From Accumulibacter sp. (GTDB taxonomy: Bacteria > Pseudomonadota > Gammaproteobacteria > Burkholderiales > Rhodocyclaceae), in contig NZ_JAMTDQ010000042.1 in the NCBI RefSeq assembly GCF_023806635.1, positions 1-64,000 of the forward strand: a DNA stretch of 64,000 bases. The letters run 5' to 3'. The number at the start of each line of letters is the position of its first letter. Position 1 is the stretch's first letter. This document shows, one piece after another, positions 39,414 to 49,076 of the stretch. The notes under the pieces are model-generated. The model saw only the letters and a program-made list of their open reading frames with translations, had not been told where the DNA came from and searched no databases. Made by a program: the position numbers and the translations under genes.

Positions 39414-39453
39414 GACTGGCCCTTCCTGCCCAGCGAATCGGAGTCCTGGAAAC

Positions 39454-39483
39454 TTGCTTTCATAATTATGGATACAGTATTAT
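39454..39483 (+). promoter_or_regulatory. Promoter of the mcm operon with overlapping candidate GntR operator
   Basis: A -35 box TTGCTT (39454-39459) and a -10 box TATTAT (39478-39483) are separated by 18 nt in an AT-rich island. Overlapping the -10 is a 9-bp palindrome ATAC-A-GTAT (39472-39480), flanked by ATAAT (39462-39466) and ATTAT (39479-39483). Such a short palindrome in a divergent gap fits a FadR/FCD-type GntR operator. Binding is inferred. Confidence 0.6.
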
Positions 39484-39614
39484 TCGCTGGGCGGGGTGTC
39501 AAGAGCTGGAAAAGGCTGCGCCAGGGTGCGCGTCTCCCGCCACGAATACCATGGCTGCGGCCTCGCCATGTGGCCTGCCCGCCCCAATCCACAGATTTCC
39601 TGAAAGGTTCCGTC

Positions 39615-41789
39615 ATGTCCAACGAGAACAAGCCTGATCTGCCGAATTCCGCCAATCTCGACGCCTGGAAGAAGGCCGCCAGCAAGTCCGCCCCGGGTGG
39701 CAACGTCGACGCCCTGAACTGGGTGACGCCCGAGGGCATCGTCGTCAAGCCGCTGTATACGAAGAAGGATGTCGAGGATCTGGAGTACACCGACACCCTG
39801 CCCGGCCTGGCGCCGTTCGTCCGTGGCCCGCAGGCGACGATGTACGCCGTGCGGCCGTGGACCATCCGCCAGTACGCCGGCTTTTCAACCGCCGAGGCGT
39901 CGAACGCCTTCTACCGCAAGGCGCTGGCCGCCGGCGGCCAGGGTGTCTCGGTTGCCTTCGACCTGGCGACGCACCGCGGCTACGATTCCGACCATCCGCG
40001 GGTCACCGGCGACGTTGGCAAGGCGGGCGTGGCGATCGATTCCGTCGAGGACATGAAGATCCTGTTCAACGGTATCCCGCTGGAGAAGATCTCGGTGTCG
40101 ATGACGATGAACGGCGCCGTGCTGCCGATCCTGGCCGGCTACATCGTCGCTGCCGAAGAGCAGGGCGTGCCGCAGGACAAGTTGTCGGGGACGATCCAGA
40201 ACGACATCCTCAAGGAGTTCATGGTCCGCAATACCTATATCTACCCGCCGAAGCCGTCGATGCGGATCATCTCGGACATCATCGGCTACACGGCTCACCA
40301 CATGCCGAAGTTCAATTCGATCTCGATCTCCGGTTACCACATGCAGGAAGCCGGCGCGACACAGGCACTCGAACTCGCGTTCACCATCGCCGACGGGCGC
40401 GAGTACGTGAAGACGGCACTCGCCTCGGGTCTCGACGTTGACGAGTTTGCCGGCCGGCTGTCGTTCTTTTTTGCCATCGGCATGAACTTCTACCTCGAGG
40501 TCGCCAAGCTGCGGGCTGCGCGCCTGCTGTGGTGGCGGGTCATGCGCGAGTTCTCGCCGAAGAGCCCGAAGTCGATGATGCTGCGCACCCACTGCCAGAC
40601 CTCCGGCTGGTCGCTGACCGAGCAGGATCCCTACAACAACGTCGTCCGCACGACGATCGAGGCGATGGCCGCCGTTTTCGGCGGCACGCAGTCGCTGCAC
40701 ACGAACGCCCTCGACGAGGCGATCGCCCTGCCGACCGAGTTCTCCGCGCGCATCGCCCGCAACACGCAGCTGATCGTCCAGGAGGAGACGCACATCACCA
40801 ACGTCATCGACCCGTGGGCGGGTTCGTACATGATGGAGAAGCTGACGCAGGACCTGGTCGACGAGGCGTGGAAGCTGATCGAGGAGGTCGAGAGCATGGG
40901 CGGCATGACGCATGCCGTCGAATCCGGTTGGGCGAAGATGAAGATCGAAGGCTGCGCCGCCGACAAGCAGGCGCGAATCGACTCGGGCAAGGACGTCATC
41001 GTCGGCGTGAACAAGTACAAGCTGGCGAAGGAGGACGCGATCGACATCCTCGACATCGACAACAACGCCGTGCGCGAGGCGCAGGTGGCGCGCCTGAAGT
41101 CGGTTCGTGCCGGCCGCGACAGCGCCAGGGTCGATGCGGCGCTTGCCGACCTGACCCGTTGCGCAGAGACCGGTGAGGGCAACCTGCTCGACATGGCGGT
41201 GCGTGCGATGCGGCTGCGGGCCACCGTTGGCGAAGTGTCGGACGCCATGGAGAAGGTTTTCGGGCGCTTCCGTGCGACACAACAGACCGTTTCCGGCGTC
41301 TATGGCGCGGTCGTCGACGGCCTGGCGAGTTGGGAGACGCTGAAGGCCGAGATCCTCAAGTTCAACGAGGAAGAGGGCCGTCGGCCACGGATCATGATCG
41401 CCAAGCTCGGGCAGGATGGCCACGACCGCGGCGCCAAGGTGGTTGCCACCGCCTTCGCCGACCTCGGTTTCGACATCGACGTCGGACCGCTTTTCCAGAC
41501 GCCCGAAGAGGCTGCGCGGCTGGCGATCGAGAACGACGTCCACGCCGTCGGCGTGTCCTCGCTCGCCGCCGGCCACAAGACCTTGCTGCCGGCTCTCGTG
41601 CGCGCGCTCAAGGAGCAGGGAGCCGATGACATCATCGTTTTCGCCGGCGGCGTCATCCCGGCACAGGACTATGACTTCCTGTTCCAGGCCGGCGCGAAAG
41701 CCATTTTTGGCCCCGGCACACGCATCGAAGATTCGGCAATGACGGTTCTGGCGGAGATTCGCAAGGCACGCGCACACGCCCCCGCCTGA
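39615..41789 (+). CDS. scpA: Methylmalonyl-CoA mutase, single-chain B12 enzyme
   Basis: Interconverts (R)-methylmalonyl-CoA and succinyl-CoA using adenosylcobalamin. The 724-residue chain has the substrate TIM barrel ([39 protein letters not shown]) and a C-terminal B12-binding domain with the cobalt-ligating His603 in [15 protein letters not shown]. The homodimeric, fused form matches E. coli ScpA and Methylobacterium-type enzymes. GAAAGG lies 7 nt before ATG 39615; open sequence upstream belongs to the promoter and antisense gntR. It heads the mcm-meaB-pccB-pccA operon. In an Accumulibacter-like cell it would run toward propionyl-CoA during anaerobic storage-polymer synthesis. Confidence 0.97.
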   Translation: MSNENKPDLPNSANLDAWKKAASKSAPGGNVDALNWVTPEGIVVKPLYTKKDVEDLEYTDTLPGLAPFVRGPQATMYAVRPWTIRQYAGFSTAEASNAFYRKALAAGGQGVSVAFDLATHRGYDSDHPRVTGDVGKAGVAIDSVEDMKILFNGIPLEKISVSMTMNGAVLPILAGYIVAAEEQGVPQDKLSGTIQNDILKEFMVRNTYIYPPKPSMRIISDIIGYTAHHMPKFNSISISGYHMQEAGATQALELAFTIADGREYVKTALASGLDVDEFAGRLSFFFAIGMNFYLEVAKLRAARLLWWRVMREFSPKSPKSMMLRTHCQTSGWSLTEQDPYNNVVRTTIEAMAAVFGGTQSLHTNALDEAIALPTEFSARIARNTQLIVQEETHITNVIDPWAGSYMMEKLTQDLVDEAWKLIEEVESMGGMTHAVESGWAKMKIEGCAADKQARIDSGKDVIVGVNKYKLAKEDAIDILDIDNNAVREAQVARLKSVRAGRDSARVDAALADLTRCAETGEGNLLDMAVRAMRLRATVGEVSDAMEKVFGRFRATQQTVSGVYGAVVDGLASWETLKAEILKFNEEEGRRPRIMIAKLGQDGHDRGAKVVATAFADLGFDIDVGPLFQTPEEAARLAIENDVHAVGVSSLAAGHKTLLPALVRALKEQGADDIIVFAGGVIPAQDYDFLFQAGAKAIFGPGTRIEDSAMTVLAEIRKARAHAPA

Positions 41790-41823
41790 GCGGTTTCCTT
41801 GCCCGCGAGCAGGAAGCGTGGAT

Positions 41824-42822
41824 ATGACCAGTACGACTGCCGGCAGCCTTACGGCTGCCGACCAGCACCTCGTCGATGGCGTTCTCGCCGGTCGCAGACG
41901 GGCGCTGGCGAAGACCATCACCCTCGTCGAGTCGACCCATGGTGAGCACCAGCGGCGCGCTCGCCACGTACTCGCAGCATTGCTGCCGCACACCGGGCGG
42001 ACGATCCGTGTCGGTATCTCGGGGGCTCCCGGCGCCGGCAAGTCGACCTTCATCGAATCGCTCGGGCTCCACCTCATCGAGTCCGGGCGCCGGGTTGCCG
42101 TGCTCGCCGTCGACCCGTCGTCGTCGGTTTCCGGCGGCTCCATCCTTGGCGACAAGACGCGCATGGAACTGCTCTGCCAGCGCGACGAGGCCTTCATCCG
42201 ACCGAGTCCATCGGCCGGTTCGCTCGGCGGCGTCGCCGACAAGACGCGCGAGGCGATGCTGGTCTGCGAGGCGGCGGGTTTCGATGTCATCATCGTCGAG
42301 ACGGTCGGTGTCGGGCAGTCGGAGACCACCGTCGCCGGCATGGTCGATGCCTTCGTCCTGCTGCAGTTGCCGAACGCCGGCGACGACCTGCAGGCGATCA
42401 AGAAGGGCATCGTCGAGATTGCCGACCTGATCGTGTTCAACAAGGCCGACATCGACGAGCGGGCGGCGGCCTTTGCCCGCAACCAGATGCGCGCCGCCCT
42501 GACCATGCTGCGCAGCACGAGCCCGAACTGGCGGCCGCCGGTGCTGACGATGAGCGCCCTTGCCAAGCGCGGCATCGCGGAGTTCTGGGCCGAGGTGGAG
42601 CGCTATCGGACGACGATGCTGGCCAGCGGCGAGTTCGACGACAAGCGGCGCCGTCAGGCCGTCGACTGGATGTGGAATCTGATCGACTCGGGCCTGCGGC
42701 AGTATTTTCGTTCGCATGCGACGGTGCGCTCCGCGCTCCCGGTGCTTACCGGCGATGTCGCCGAGGGCCGCACGACGCCCGGTGCTGCGGCGTCGCGCCT
42801 GCTCGCGTACCTGAAACACTGA
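41824..42822 (+). CDS. meaB: Methylmalonyl-CoA mutase-associated GTPase MeaB (ArgK)
   Basis: A G3E-family P-loop GTPase that guards the mutase by gating cobalamin loading and removing damaged cofactor. It has 332 residues. Visible motifs are Walker A GISGAPGAGKSTFIE, the Mg-binding region DPSSSVSGGSILGDKTRM, ETVGVGQSE and the base-specificity motif NKAD. ATG 41824 is preferred because AGGAAG is 7 nt upstream; GTG 41818 lies too close. It is 34 nt after the mutase, the usual partnership. A roughly 100-nt gap with a weak GC hairpin (AACCC/GGGTT, 42841-42859) separates it from pccB. Confidence 0.96.
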   Translation: MTSTTAGSLTAADQHLVDGVLAGRRRALAKTITLVESTHGEHQRRARHVLAALLPHTGRTIRVGISGAPGAGKSTFIESLGLHLIESGRRVAVLAVDPSSSVSGGSILGDKTRMELLCQRDEAFIRPSPSAGSLGGVADKTREAMLVCEAAGFDVIIVETVGVGQSETTVAGMVDAFVLLQLPNAGDDLQAIKKGIVEIADLIVFNKADIDERAAAFARNQMRAALTMLRSTSPNWRPPVLTMSALAKRGIAEFWAEVERYRTTMLASGEFDDKRRRQAVDWMWNLIDSGLRQYFRSHATVRSALPVLTGDVAEGRTTPGAAASRLLAYLKH

Positions 42823-42924
42823 AAAAGACAGAAGAAAAGGAACCCGATTGCCGGGGGTTTTCAAGCGAGATCTCCGACCTGTTTGAGTAGTCCTGATTGA
42901 CGCGACCGTTAGGGAGTAGAACTT

Positions 42925-44457
42925 ATGCACGACATCATTCGCCAGCTTGCAGAAAAGCGCGCGGCGGCCTGTCTTGGTGGTGGGCAGAAACGCATCGACA
43001 GCCAGCACAGCAAGGGGAAACTGGCAGCCCGCGAAAGGATCGAGCTGCTGCTCGACAGCGGCTCGTTTGAAGAGTGGGACATGTTCATGGAACACCGTTG
43101 CACCGACTTCGGCATGGCCGAACAGTCGGTGCCCGGTGATGGCGTGGTCATCGGCTGCGGTACCATCAACGGCCGCCTGATGTTCGTCTTCTCGCAGGAC
43201 TTCACGGTTTTTGGCGGTTCGCTGTCGGAAGCACACGCCGAGAAGATCTGCAAGGTGATGGACCACGCGATGAAGGTCGGCGCACCGGTGATCGGCCTCA
43301 ACGACTCGGGCGGCGCGCGCATCCAGGAAGGTGTCGCCTCGCTCGCCGGTTACGCCGAGGTCTTCCAGCGCAATGTCCTGGCTTCCGGGGTCGTGCCGCA
43401 GATCTCCCTGATCATGGGCCCGTGCGCCGGCGGCGCCGTCTACAGCCCGTCGATGACCGACTTCATCTTCATGGTCAAGGACTCCTCGTACATGTTCGTC
43501 ACCGGCCCGGAGGTGGTGAAGACGGTCACGCACGAGGATGTCACGGCGGAGGAACTCGGCGGCGCGATCACCCATACCAGCAAGTCAGGCGTTGCCGACC
43601 TCGCGTTCGAGAATGACGTCGAGGCACTGATGATGCTGCGCCGCTTCATCAGCTTCCTGCCGTCGAACAACCGCGAGAAGCCGCCGCGCGTGCCATCGCA
43701 GGATCCGGCGGACCGCCTCGACTTCTCGCTCGACACGCTGGTTCCCGACAACCCGAACAAGCCGTACAACATCAAGGAACTGATCATCAAGGTATCCGAC
43801 GATGGCGACTTCTTCGAACTGCAACGCGAGTACGCCAAGAATATCGTCATCGGCTTCGCCCGCATGGACGGTTCGACGGTCGGTATCGTTGCCAACCAGC
43901 CGCTGGTGCTCGCTGGCTGCCTCGACATCAAGAGTTCGATCAAGGCTGCCCGGTTCGTCCGCTACTGCGATGCCTTCAACATCCCGGTGGTCACCTTCGT
44001 CGACGTGCCGGGTTTCATGCCGGGCACCGCGCAGGAATATGGGGGCATCATCAAGCACGGCGCCAAGCTGCTCTACGCCTACGCCGAGTGCACGGTGCCG
44101 AAGATCACCGTCATCACGCGCAAGGCGTATGGTGGAGCGTACGACGTCATGGCGTCGAAGCACCTGCGTGGCGACGTCAACTTCGCCTGGCCGTCGGCGG
44201 AAATCGCGGTCATGGGGCCGAAGGGTGCGGTCGAGATCATCTTCCGCGAGGAGAAGAACGACCCCGCCAAGCTGGCTGCGCGCGAGGCCGAGTACAAGGC
44301 AAAGTTCGCCAACCCCTTCGTTGCTGGTGCACGTGGCTTCATCGACGACGTGATCATGCCGAACGAGACGCGCAAGCGCATCTGCCGCTCGCTGGCGATG
44401 TTGCGCAACAAGAAGTTGGAAAACCCGTGGCGCAAGCACGGCAACATTCCGCTCTGA
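42925..44457 (+). CDS. pccB: Propionyl-CoA carboxylase beta (carboxyltransferase) subunit
   Basis: The carboxyltransferase half that moves CO2 from carboxybiotin to propionyl-CoA, giving (S)-methylmalonyl-CoA. The 510 residues cover both crotonase-like lobes. The N lobe has [21 protein letters not shown] and the oxyanion motif [17 protein letters not shown]; the C lobe has [21 protein letters not shown] and [22 protein letters not shown] lies 8 nt before the ATG. pccA follows after 19 nt. Propionyl-CoA is inferred from the mutase context; acetyl-CoA or mixed specificity cannot be excluded. Confidence 0.95.
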   Translation: MHDIIRQLAEKRAAACLGGGQKRIDSQHSKGKLAARERIELLLDSGSFEEWDMFMEHRCTDFGMAEQSVPGDGVVIGCGTINGRLMFVFSQDFTVFGGSLSEAHAEKICKVMDHAMKVGAPVIGLNDSGGARIQEGVASLAGYAEVFQRNVLASGVVPQISLIMGPCAGGAVYSPSMTDFIFMVKDSSYMFVTGPEVVKTVTHEDVTAEELGGAITHTSKSGVADLAFENDVEALMMLRRFISFLPSNNREKPPRVPSQDPADRLDFSLDTLVPDNPNKPYNIKELIIKVSDDGDFFELQREYAKNIVIGFARMDGSTVGIVANQPLVLAGCLDIKSSIKAARFVRYCDAFNIPVVTFVDVPGFMPGTAQEYGGIIKHGAKLLYAYAECTVPKITVITRKAYGGAYDVMASKHLRGDVNFAWPSAEIAVMGPKGAVEIIFREEKNDPAKLAAREAEYKAKFANPFVAGARGFIDDVIMPNETRKRICRSLAMLRNKKLENPWRKHGNIPL

Positions 44458-44476
44458 TACCCGGGGAGAAATAGTG

Positions 44477-46465
44477 ATGTTCAAGAAGATTCTGATCGCC
44501 AACCGGGGCGAAATCGCCTGCCGGGTGATGAAGACCGCCAAGCAGATGGGCATCAAGACGGTGGCCGTCTACTCCGAAGCGGACAAGGATTCGATGCATG
44601 TACTGATGGCCGATGAAGCCGTCTGCATTGGTCCGCCCCCGTCGAAGGAGTCGTATCTGGTCATCGACAAGATCATCGACGCCTGCAAGCGGACCGGCGC
44701 CGAGGCCGTGCATCCGGGCTACGGCTTCCTGTCGGAGAACGAGGAGTTCTCGCGTCGCCTCGAGGAGAGCGGTATCGTCTTCATCGGTCCAAAGCATTAC
44801 TCGGTGGCGGCGATGGGTGACAAGATCGCCTCGAAGAAGCTGGCGATGGAGGCGGGGGTCAACACCATCCCCGGTTACAACGCCGAGATCGCCGACGCCG
44901 CACAGGCGGTGTCGATTGCCAGTGGCATCGGTTACCCGGTGATGATCAAGGCTTCCGCTGGCGGCGGCGGCAAGGGCCTGCGAGTCGCCTTCAACGACAA
45001 GGAAGCGGCCGAGGGATTCGATGCCTGTCGCAACGAGGCCCGCAACAGCTTCGGTGACGACCGCGTCTTCATCGAGAAGTTCGTCGAGGGCCCGCACCAC
45101 ATCGAGATCCAGATCATCGCCGACTCCTTTGGCAACACCGCTTACCTCTTCGAACGCGAATGCTCGATCCAGCGTCGCCACCAGAAAGTCCTCGAAGAAG
45201 CCCCGTCGCCGTTCATCGACGAAAGGATCCGCAAGGCGATGGGCGAACAGGCGGTGGCGCTGGCGAAGGCGGTGAAGTACCAGAGTGCGGGAACGGTCGA
45301 GTTTGTCGTCGGTTCCGACAAGTCGTTCTACTTCCTGGAGATGAACACCCGTCTGCAGGTCGAGCATCCGGTGACCGAGATGATCACGGGGCTGGACCTC
45401 GTCGAGCTGATGATCCGCGTCGCCGCCGGGGAGAAGCTGCCCTTTGCCCAAGAGGATCTGAAGATCAATGGCTGGGCCATCGAGTGCCGGATCAATGCCG
45501 AGGATCCGTTCCGCGGCTTCCTGCCGTCGGTCGGGCGTCTCGTCAAGTACCGTCCGCCCGAGGTCATCGAAGGACAGGTGCGGGTGGACACCGGTGTCTT
45601 CGAGGGCGGCGAGATCTCGATGTACTACGATTCGATGATCGCCAAGCTGATCTGCCACGGCGGCACCCGCGACCAGGCGGTCAGCCGCGTGCGTGACGCG
45701 CTCAACGCGTTCGTCATCCGCGGCATCGACTCGAATATCCCGTTCCAGGCAGCGTTGATGCAGAATCAGCGCTTCCTCTCGGGCGTGTTTACCACCTCGT
45801 TCATCGCCGAGGAGTTTCCGAACGGCTTCGACGAGTCCTGCGTGGTGCATCAGGATCCGGGTCTGCTCGCCGCGCTTGCCGCCTTTGGTCGTCGTCGTTA
45901 CATCGATCGTGCCGTCCAGATCAGCGACCAGATGCCTGGGCATCAGCGCAAGGTCGGCAAGGACTGGGTCGTCCAGATGGAAGGCAAGGACTACCCGATT
46001 TCGCTCGCGCCGATCCCGGGTGGCTACTCGGCAACCCACGGTGGCGACAAGTACGATCTCGTTTCCAACTGGATGTTCGGTGAACTCGTCTTTCGCGGCA
46101 CATGCAACGGAGCGCCGATCTGCCTGCAACTCGAGCGCATCGGTCTGCTCTATCGCGTGGTCCATTTCGGCAAGCAGGTCAAGGCGACGGTGATGACCGC
46201 CAATGCGGCGCGCATGCTCGCGCTGATGCCGAAGAAGGTGCCGCCGGATCTGTCGAAGTTCCTGCTCTCGCCGATGCCGGGGCTGCTGCGCGAGGTAGCC
46301 GTCGCGAACGGGCAGGACGTGGCTGCTGGCGAGAAGTTGGCAGTGATCGAAGCGATGAAGATGGAGAACGTTCTCAAGGCCGAACGCGACTGCAAGGTCA
46401 AGAAGGTCGTTGCCTCTCCGGGCGAGAGCCTGTCGGTCGATCAGGTCATCATCGAGTTCGAGTGA
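44477..46465 (+). CDS. pccA: Propionyl-CoA carboxylase alpha subunit (biotin carboxylase plus BCCP)
   Basis: A 662-residue chain combining three domains. The biotin carboxylase comes first (KILIANRGEIACRVMKTAKQ; ATP-grasp loop MIKASAGGGGKGLRVAF; catalytic region EMNTRLQVEHPVTEM). A BT linker domain (about 480-590) follows, then a C-terminal biotinyl domain with the modified Lys628 in EAMKMEN. ATG 44477 is used because family members start MFKKILIANRGEIA; a GTG one codon upstream is possible. GGGGAGAA precedes it. It is the last gene of the mcm-meaB-pccB-pccA operon, closed by the terminator at 46498. No methylmalonyl-CoA epimerase gene is in the window. Confidence 0.96.
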   Translation: MFKKILIANRGEIACRVMKTAKQMGIKTVAVYSEADKDSMHVLMADEAVCIGPPPSKESYLVIDKIIDACKRTGAEAVHPGYGFLSENEEFSRRLEESGIVFIGPKHYSVAAMGDKIASKKLAMEAGVNTIPGYNAEIADAAQAVSIASGIGYPVMIKASAGGGGKGLRVAFNDKEAAEGFDACRNEARNSFGDDRVFIEKFVEGPHHIEIQIIADSFGNTAYLFERECSIQRRHQKVLEEAPSPFIDERIRKAMGEQAVALAKAVKYQSAGTVEFVVGSDKSFYFLEMNTRLQVEHPVTEMITGLDLVELMIRVAAGEKLPFAQEDLKINGWAIECRINAEDPFRGFLPSVGRLVKYRPPEVIEGQVRVDTGVFEGGEISMYYDSMIAKLICHGGTRDQAVSRVRDALNAFVIRGIDSNIPFQAALMQNQRFLSGVFTTSFIAEEFPNGFDESCVVHQDPGLLAALAAFGRRRYIDRAVQISDQMPGHQRKVGKDWVVQMEGKDYPISLAPIPGGYSATHGGDKYDLVSNWMFGELVFRGTCNGAPICLQLERIGLLYRVVHFGKQVKATVMTANAARMLALMPKKVPPDLSKFLLSPMPGLLREVAVANGQDVAAGEKLAVIEAMKMENVLKAERDCKVKKVVASPGESLSVDQVIIEFE

Positions 46466-46497
46466 ACCGCCGCTGTCGCTGGCCCGACCGCAACCAG

Positions 46498-46523
46498 AGC
46501 CCGCCACCCGGCGGGCTTTCTTC
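46498..46523 (+). terminator. Rho-independent terminator of the mcm-pcc operon
   Basis: A perfect 8-bp stem AGCCCGCC (46498-46505) and GGCGGGCT (46510-46517) with a 4-nt loop, followed by TTCTTC. It starts 33 nt after the pccA stop and ends the propionyl-CoA operon. Confidence 0.85.
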
Positions 46524-46898
46524 GTGCCGGTTATGCTCCGGCCGTCAGCAGCGCGGGCGGCCGGTCCGTCAGAGCAATCACCGTGCTGGACAGATGCGGA
46601 TGTGGTCTTGACGGTTGGCTGACATGCGCGATCGTCGGGCTGCAATCCGTTCTGTGTTCCGGGCAACCCTGATGAGTACTACGAACGCTGTGGGGCGTTG
46701 AGAGCCTGCTCGAAGACGGCGTGCGGACGACTGTCGGCGGGCTTCCGCCAGCCCGTGGAGCTACCCCTCGAGGCAAGCGCTCAGGTCAGCAGTCGCGCGA
46801 CATCGCCCCGCGACCGATGCGCGAGCCTCGCATCGCCTGATGGACCGTGAAGTCCGGGAACCTCGACTCGATCGATCGCCACTTCGCTGACGCTGTGA
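46524..46898. other. Intergenic region without a recognisable gene
   Basis: 375 nt between the pcc terminator and the 3' end of the convergent adenylate cyclase gene. Short open frames on both strands have Arg/Pro/Ser-rich, non-protein-like translations and no Shine-Dalgarno. No tRNA, repeat or obvious promoter was seen. Confidence 0.5.
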
Positions 46899-48248
46899 TC
46901 AGCGGCCAGAACCCGTCTGATCACGGTGCCTGATGTCGCTGGAGTCGCCCATGAACGCGGCGCATCGGATCGCCGTTGCGGTTCCGGAGTTTCCGGCCTG
47001 GTCAGCGGTTGGCTGGCCTCGCTCGCAGCCCCCAGCCAGCCGTTCCTTGAGCAGGAAGACGCGCATCGTGCCCTTGCCCTTGACCGGAATCTCGCCCCTC
47101 TCTTCGCAGACGAAGTCCGCCGTGAGCAGGGAGCGTGTCGCTTCGCTGATCTGAATCTCGCCGGCGATCCCCTGTGACTCCATGCGCGAAGCGATGTTGA
47201 CCGTGTCACCCCAGAGGTCGTAAATGAACCGCTTCTTGCCGATCACGCCGGCGACGACGGGGCCCGAGTTGATGCCAATGCGAATCTCGAGTCCCGGGAA
47301 CTCCCTGATCGCAGCCTGCAGTCGCAGCGCCAGGTCGGCGACCGCCACGGCGTGATCGGCTCGTGCCTCCGGGATTCCTGCGGCCACCATGTAGGCATCA
47401 CCGATCGTCTTGATCTTCTCCAGACCGCCCTGCTCGGTGAGGTCGTCAAAGCTCGAGAATATCGCGTCAAGGAGGCCAACGACGTTGGGGACCGACTCCG
47501 ATAGCGATGTGTAACCGACGATGTCGGCGAAGAGCACGCTGCAGTCGCTGAAGGCGTCGGCAAAGGTCCGCCCCTCACGACGCAGACGCCGGCTGATCGA
47601 CGCCGGCAGCATGTTTTCGAGCAACTCCTCGAGTCGCCCGCTGGCAGCCGCAAGCTGCTTTTCGGCTTCTGCCAGATCCGCCAGAAAGAGATGGGCCACG
47701 TACGTCAGCGACAAGACGCCGGCAAAGAACAGGATCCAGCGACCGCCCGCCTGCGCCTCGCGAGAGTAGGGAAGACCGGCGGCCGGCAACGACAGCAACC
47801 CGAGTTCGACGGCAACGAAGATCAGAAGACAGACCAGGGCGTACAGTTCACGGGCGCGGCTGCCGTGCTCGAAGAACAGAAGGTACGCGCCGATCGTTAG
47901 TGGCAGCAGGTGATAGTGGCTCATGCTGTGAAACGGTGCGGCGACTCCTTCGAGTGCGATCAGGCTGGCGACCACTGGGATCACCACCCAGAAGTAGCTG
48001 TGGCTGGCAAGCCCGAGTTGTTCACGCGACAGGCAGGAGCACACCCACGCCGCACCGCAGAGCGAGACAGCCTGGAGCAGGAGCGTCGGCAGATCGTCAC
48101 GGATCAACGCGACGAAGCTCCAGGCGAGGGCATAGGCGACGAGTAGACCGATTCCCGTCCGCAACAGGCGCTCGGCCCGTCGCCGCCGGTATTGGCGAAA
48201 CGCCACGTCGGTGAAGACGAACTCGCGCGCGTTGCCTGCACTGCTCAC
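46899..48248 (-). CDS. Membrane-anchored class III adenylate cyclase
   Basis: A 449-residue protein with about six hydrophobic helices in residues 30-190 and a short linking helix (EAEKQLAAASGRLEELLENM). A class III cyclase domain follows from about 225. The two metal-binding aspartates are Asp242 (LFADIVGYTSLSE) and Asp284 (KIKTIGDAYMVA). Adenine-selecting Lys and Asp344 (YDLWGDTVNIASRME) point to cAMP rather than cGMP. It would make cAMP on the cytosolic face of the inner membrane in response to an unknown membrane signal. The likely start is GTG 48248 with no strong Shine-Dalgarno, so the N-terminus is uncertain. The C-terminal 45 residues are low-complexity. Confidence 0.9.
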   Translation of the reverse strand: MSSAGNAREFVFTDVAFRQYRRRRAERLLRTGIGLLVAYALAWSFVALIRDDLPTLLLQAVSLCGAAWVCSCLSREQLGLASHSYFWVVIPVVASLIALEGVAAPFHSMSHYHLLPLTIGAYLLFFEHGSRARELYALVCLLIFVAVELGLLSLPAAGLPYSREAQAGGRWILFFAGVLSLTYVAHLFLADLAEAEKQLAAASGRLEELLENMLPASISRRLRREGRTFADAFSDCSVLFADIVGYTSLSESVPNVVGLLDAIFSSFDDLTEQGGLEKIKTIGDAYMVAAGIPEARADHAVAVADLALRLQAAIREFPGLEIRIGINSGPVVAGVIGKKRFIYDLWGDTVNIASRMESQGIAGEIQISEATRSLLTADFVCEERGEIPVKGKGTMRVFLLKERLAGGCERGQPTADQAGNSGTATAIRCAAFMGDSSDIRHRDQTGSGR

Positions 48249-48614
48249 GGTCGATTTATCCGTTACAGCCCGAAAGCACGGGCGGGGCGCGGAGTATGCG
48301 TCCTTGGGCGCCGGCAGTCAAACGGCCGCCGCCTTGAGGCAGGCCTGCCGGTTGTTGCAGCAGATGACGGCGGAGACGCATTGGTGGAGGGTACCGGTCG
48401 CCGATCGCTGCGTCGGCAGTGTCGCGACGCGGCGCATGCGATGCCGGCCCCTGCCGCCGAGGCGCGCAGCGATGAGATGTGTGGCGCGCCTACGATACAA
48501 TGAGTGCGACGGGGCGCGCTCCGAGCACTTGCTCGATGTCTCCGCCTCGCCGATTGGCAGAAGGTCCCTCACGCCTTGCGGGTGCGAGGGGCTGCATCGC
48601 TGGAGGAACCCTCG
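48249..48614. other. Intergenic region upstream of the DUF1622 gene
   Basis: A divergent 366-nt gap. A possible -10 TACAAT occurs in CTACGATACAATGAG near 48490-48502, without a clear -35. An imperfect hairpin built on CCCTC...GAGGG lies just upstream of the DUF1622 ribosome-binding site. Open frames here are not protein-like. Confidence 0.4.
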
Positions 48615-48983
48615 ATGTCATCGTTCAATGAAGTTGCCGAGACCGTCGGCCTGTTCTTCGACGGCCTCGGCGTTCTCGTCATCGTCCTCGGTACGCTGGT
48701 CGCCGCCGCCCGTCAGTTCGTCGTGCGCACGGGCAGCGGCGATCGCTATCGGCAGTTCCGGCAGGACATCGGGCGCGGAATCCTCCTTGGCCTCGAGTTT
48801 CTCGTCGCTGCCGACATCATCCGCACGGTGGCCGTCGCACCGACGCTCGACGGCGTCCTGGTGCTCGGCCTGATCGTCTTCATCCGGACCGTTCTCAGTA
48901 CGGCTTTGCAGGTCGAACTCGAGGGTCGCTGGCCCTGGCAGCGGGCGAGTGAGGGCGCGGTTGGCCCGCACGAGTCTCGCTGA
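48615..48983 (+). CDS. DUF1622 family membrane protein
   Basis: A 122-residue integral membrane protein with three hydrophobic segments (FFDGLGVLVIVLGTLVAAA; GILLGLEFLVAADIIRTVA; VLVLGLIVFIRTVLSTALQV) and the family Arg/Gln-rich cytosolic loop YRQFRQDIGRGI between the first two. The function of DUF1622 is unknown. ATG 48615 is chosen because GGAGG lies 8 nt upstream and the family N-terminus begins there. Neighbours are the divergent adenylate cyclase and the convergent aldo/keto reductase, so no operon partner is evident. Confidence 0.85.
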   Translation: MSSFNEVAETVGLFFDGLGVLVIVLGTLVAAARQFVVRTGSGDRYRQFRQDIGRGILLGLEFLVAADIIRTVAVAPTLDGVLVLGLIVFIRTVLSTALQVELEGRWPWQRASEGAVGPHESR

Positions 48984-49076
48984 ACCAGGGTTTGCGCGCT
49001 CGCTGTCGAGTTTGCGGACGCCTCAGCGCGCCTCTGGAGCACGGCTGCGTCGTTGGACGGGCTGCCCCGCGGTGCC

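Noticed and set aside
39414-39614. Possible cobalamin riboswitch before the B12-dependent mutase
   Set aside because: The gap is only 201 nt, and the conserved B12-box sequence is not present. A promoter and operator explain the AT-rich part.
39885-42575. An 896-codon minus-strand open frame opposite mcm and meaB
   Set aside because: A shadow of the reading frame of two conserved enzymes, with no motif of its own.
42837-42862. Possible terminator or attenuator between meaB and pccB
   Set aside because: The stem is only about 5 bp with alternative pairings and a short T run; too weak to list as a terminator.
44354-46666. A 770-codon minus-strand open frame opposite pccB/pccA
   Set aside because: A shadow of pccA on the opposite strand; no Shine-Dalgarno or domain.
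46524-46898. Short open frames between pccA and the cyclase gene
   Set aside because: Arg/Pro/Ser-rich translations, no ribosome-binding sites, no similarity to known small proteins.
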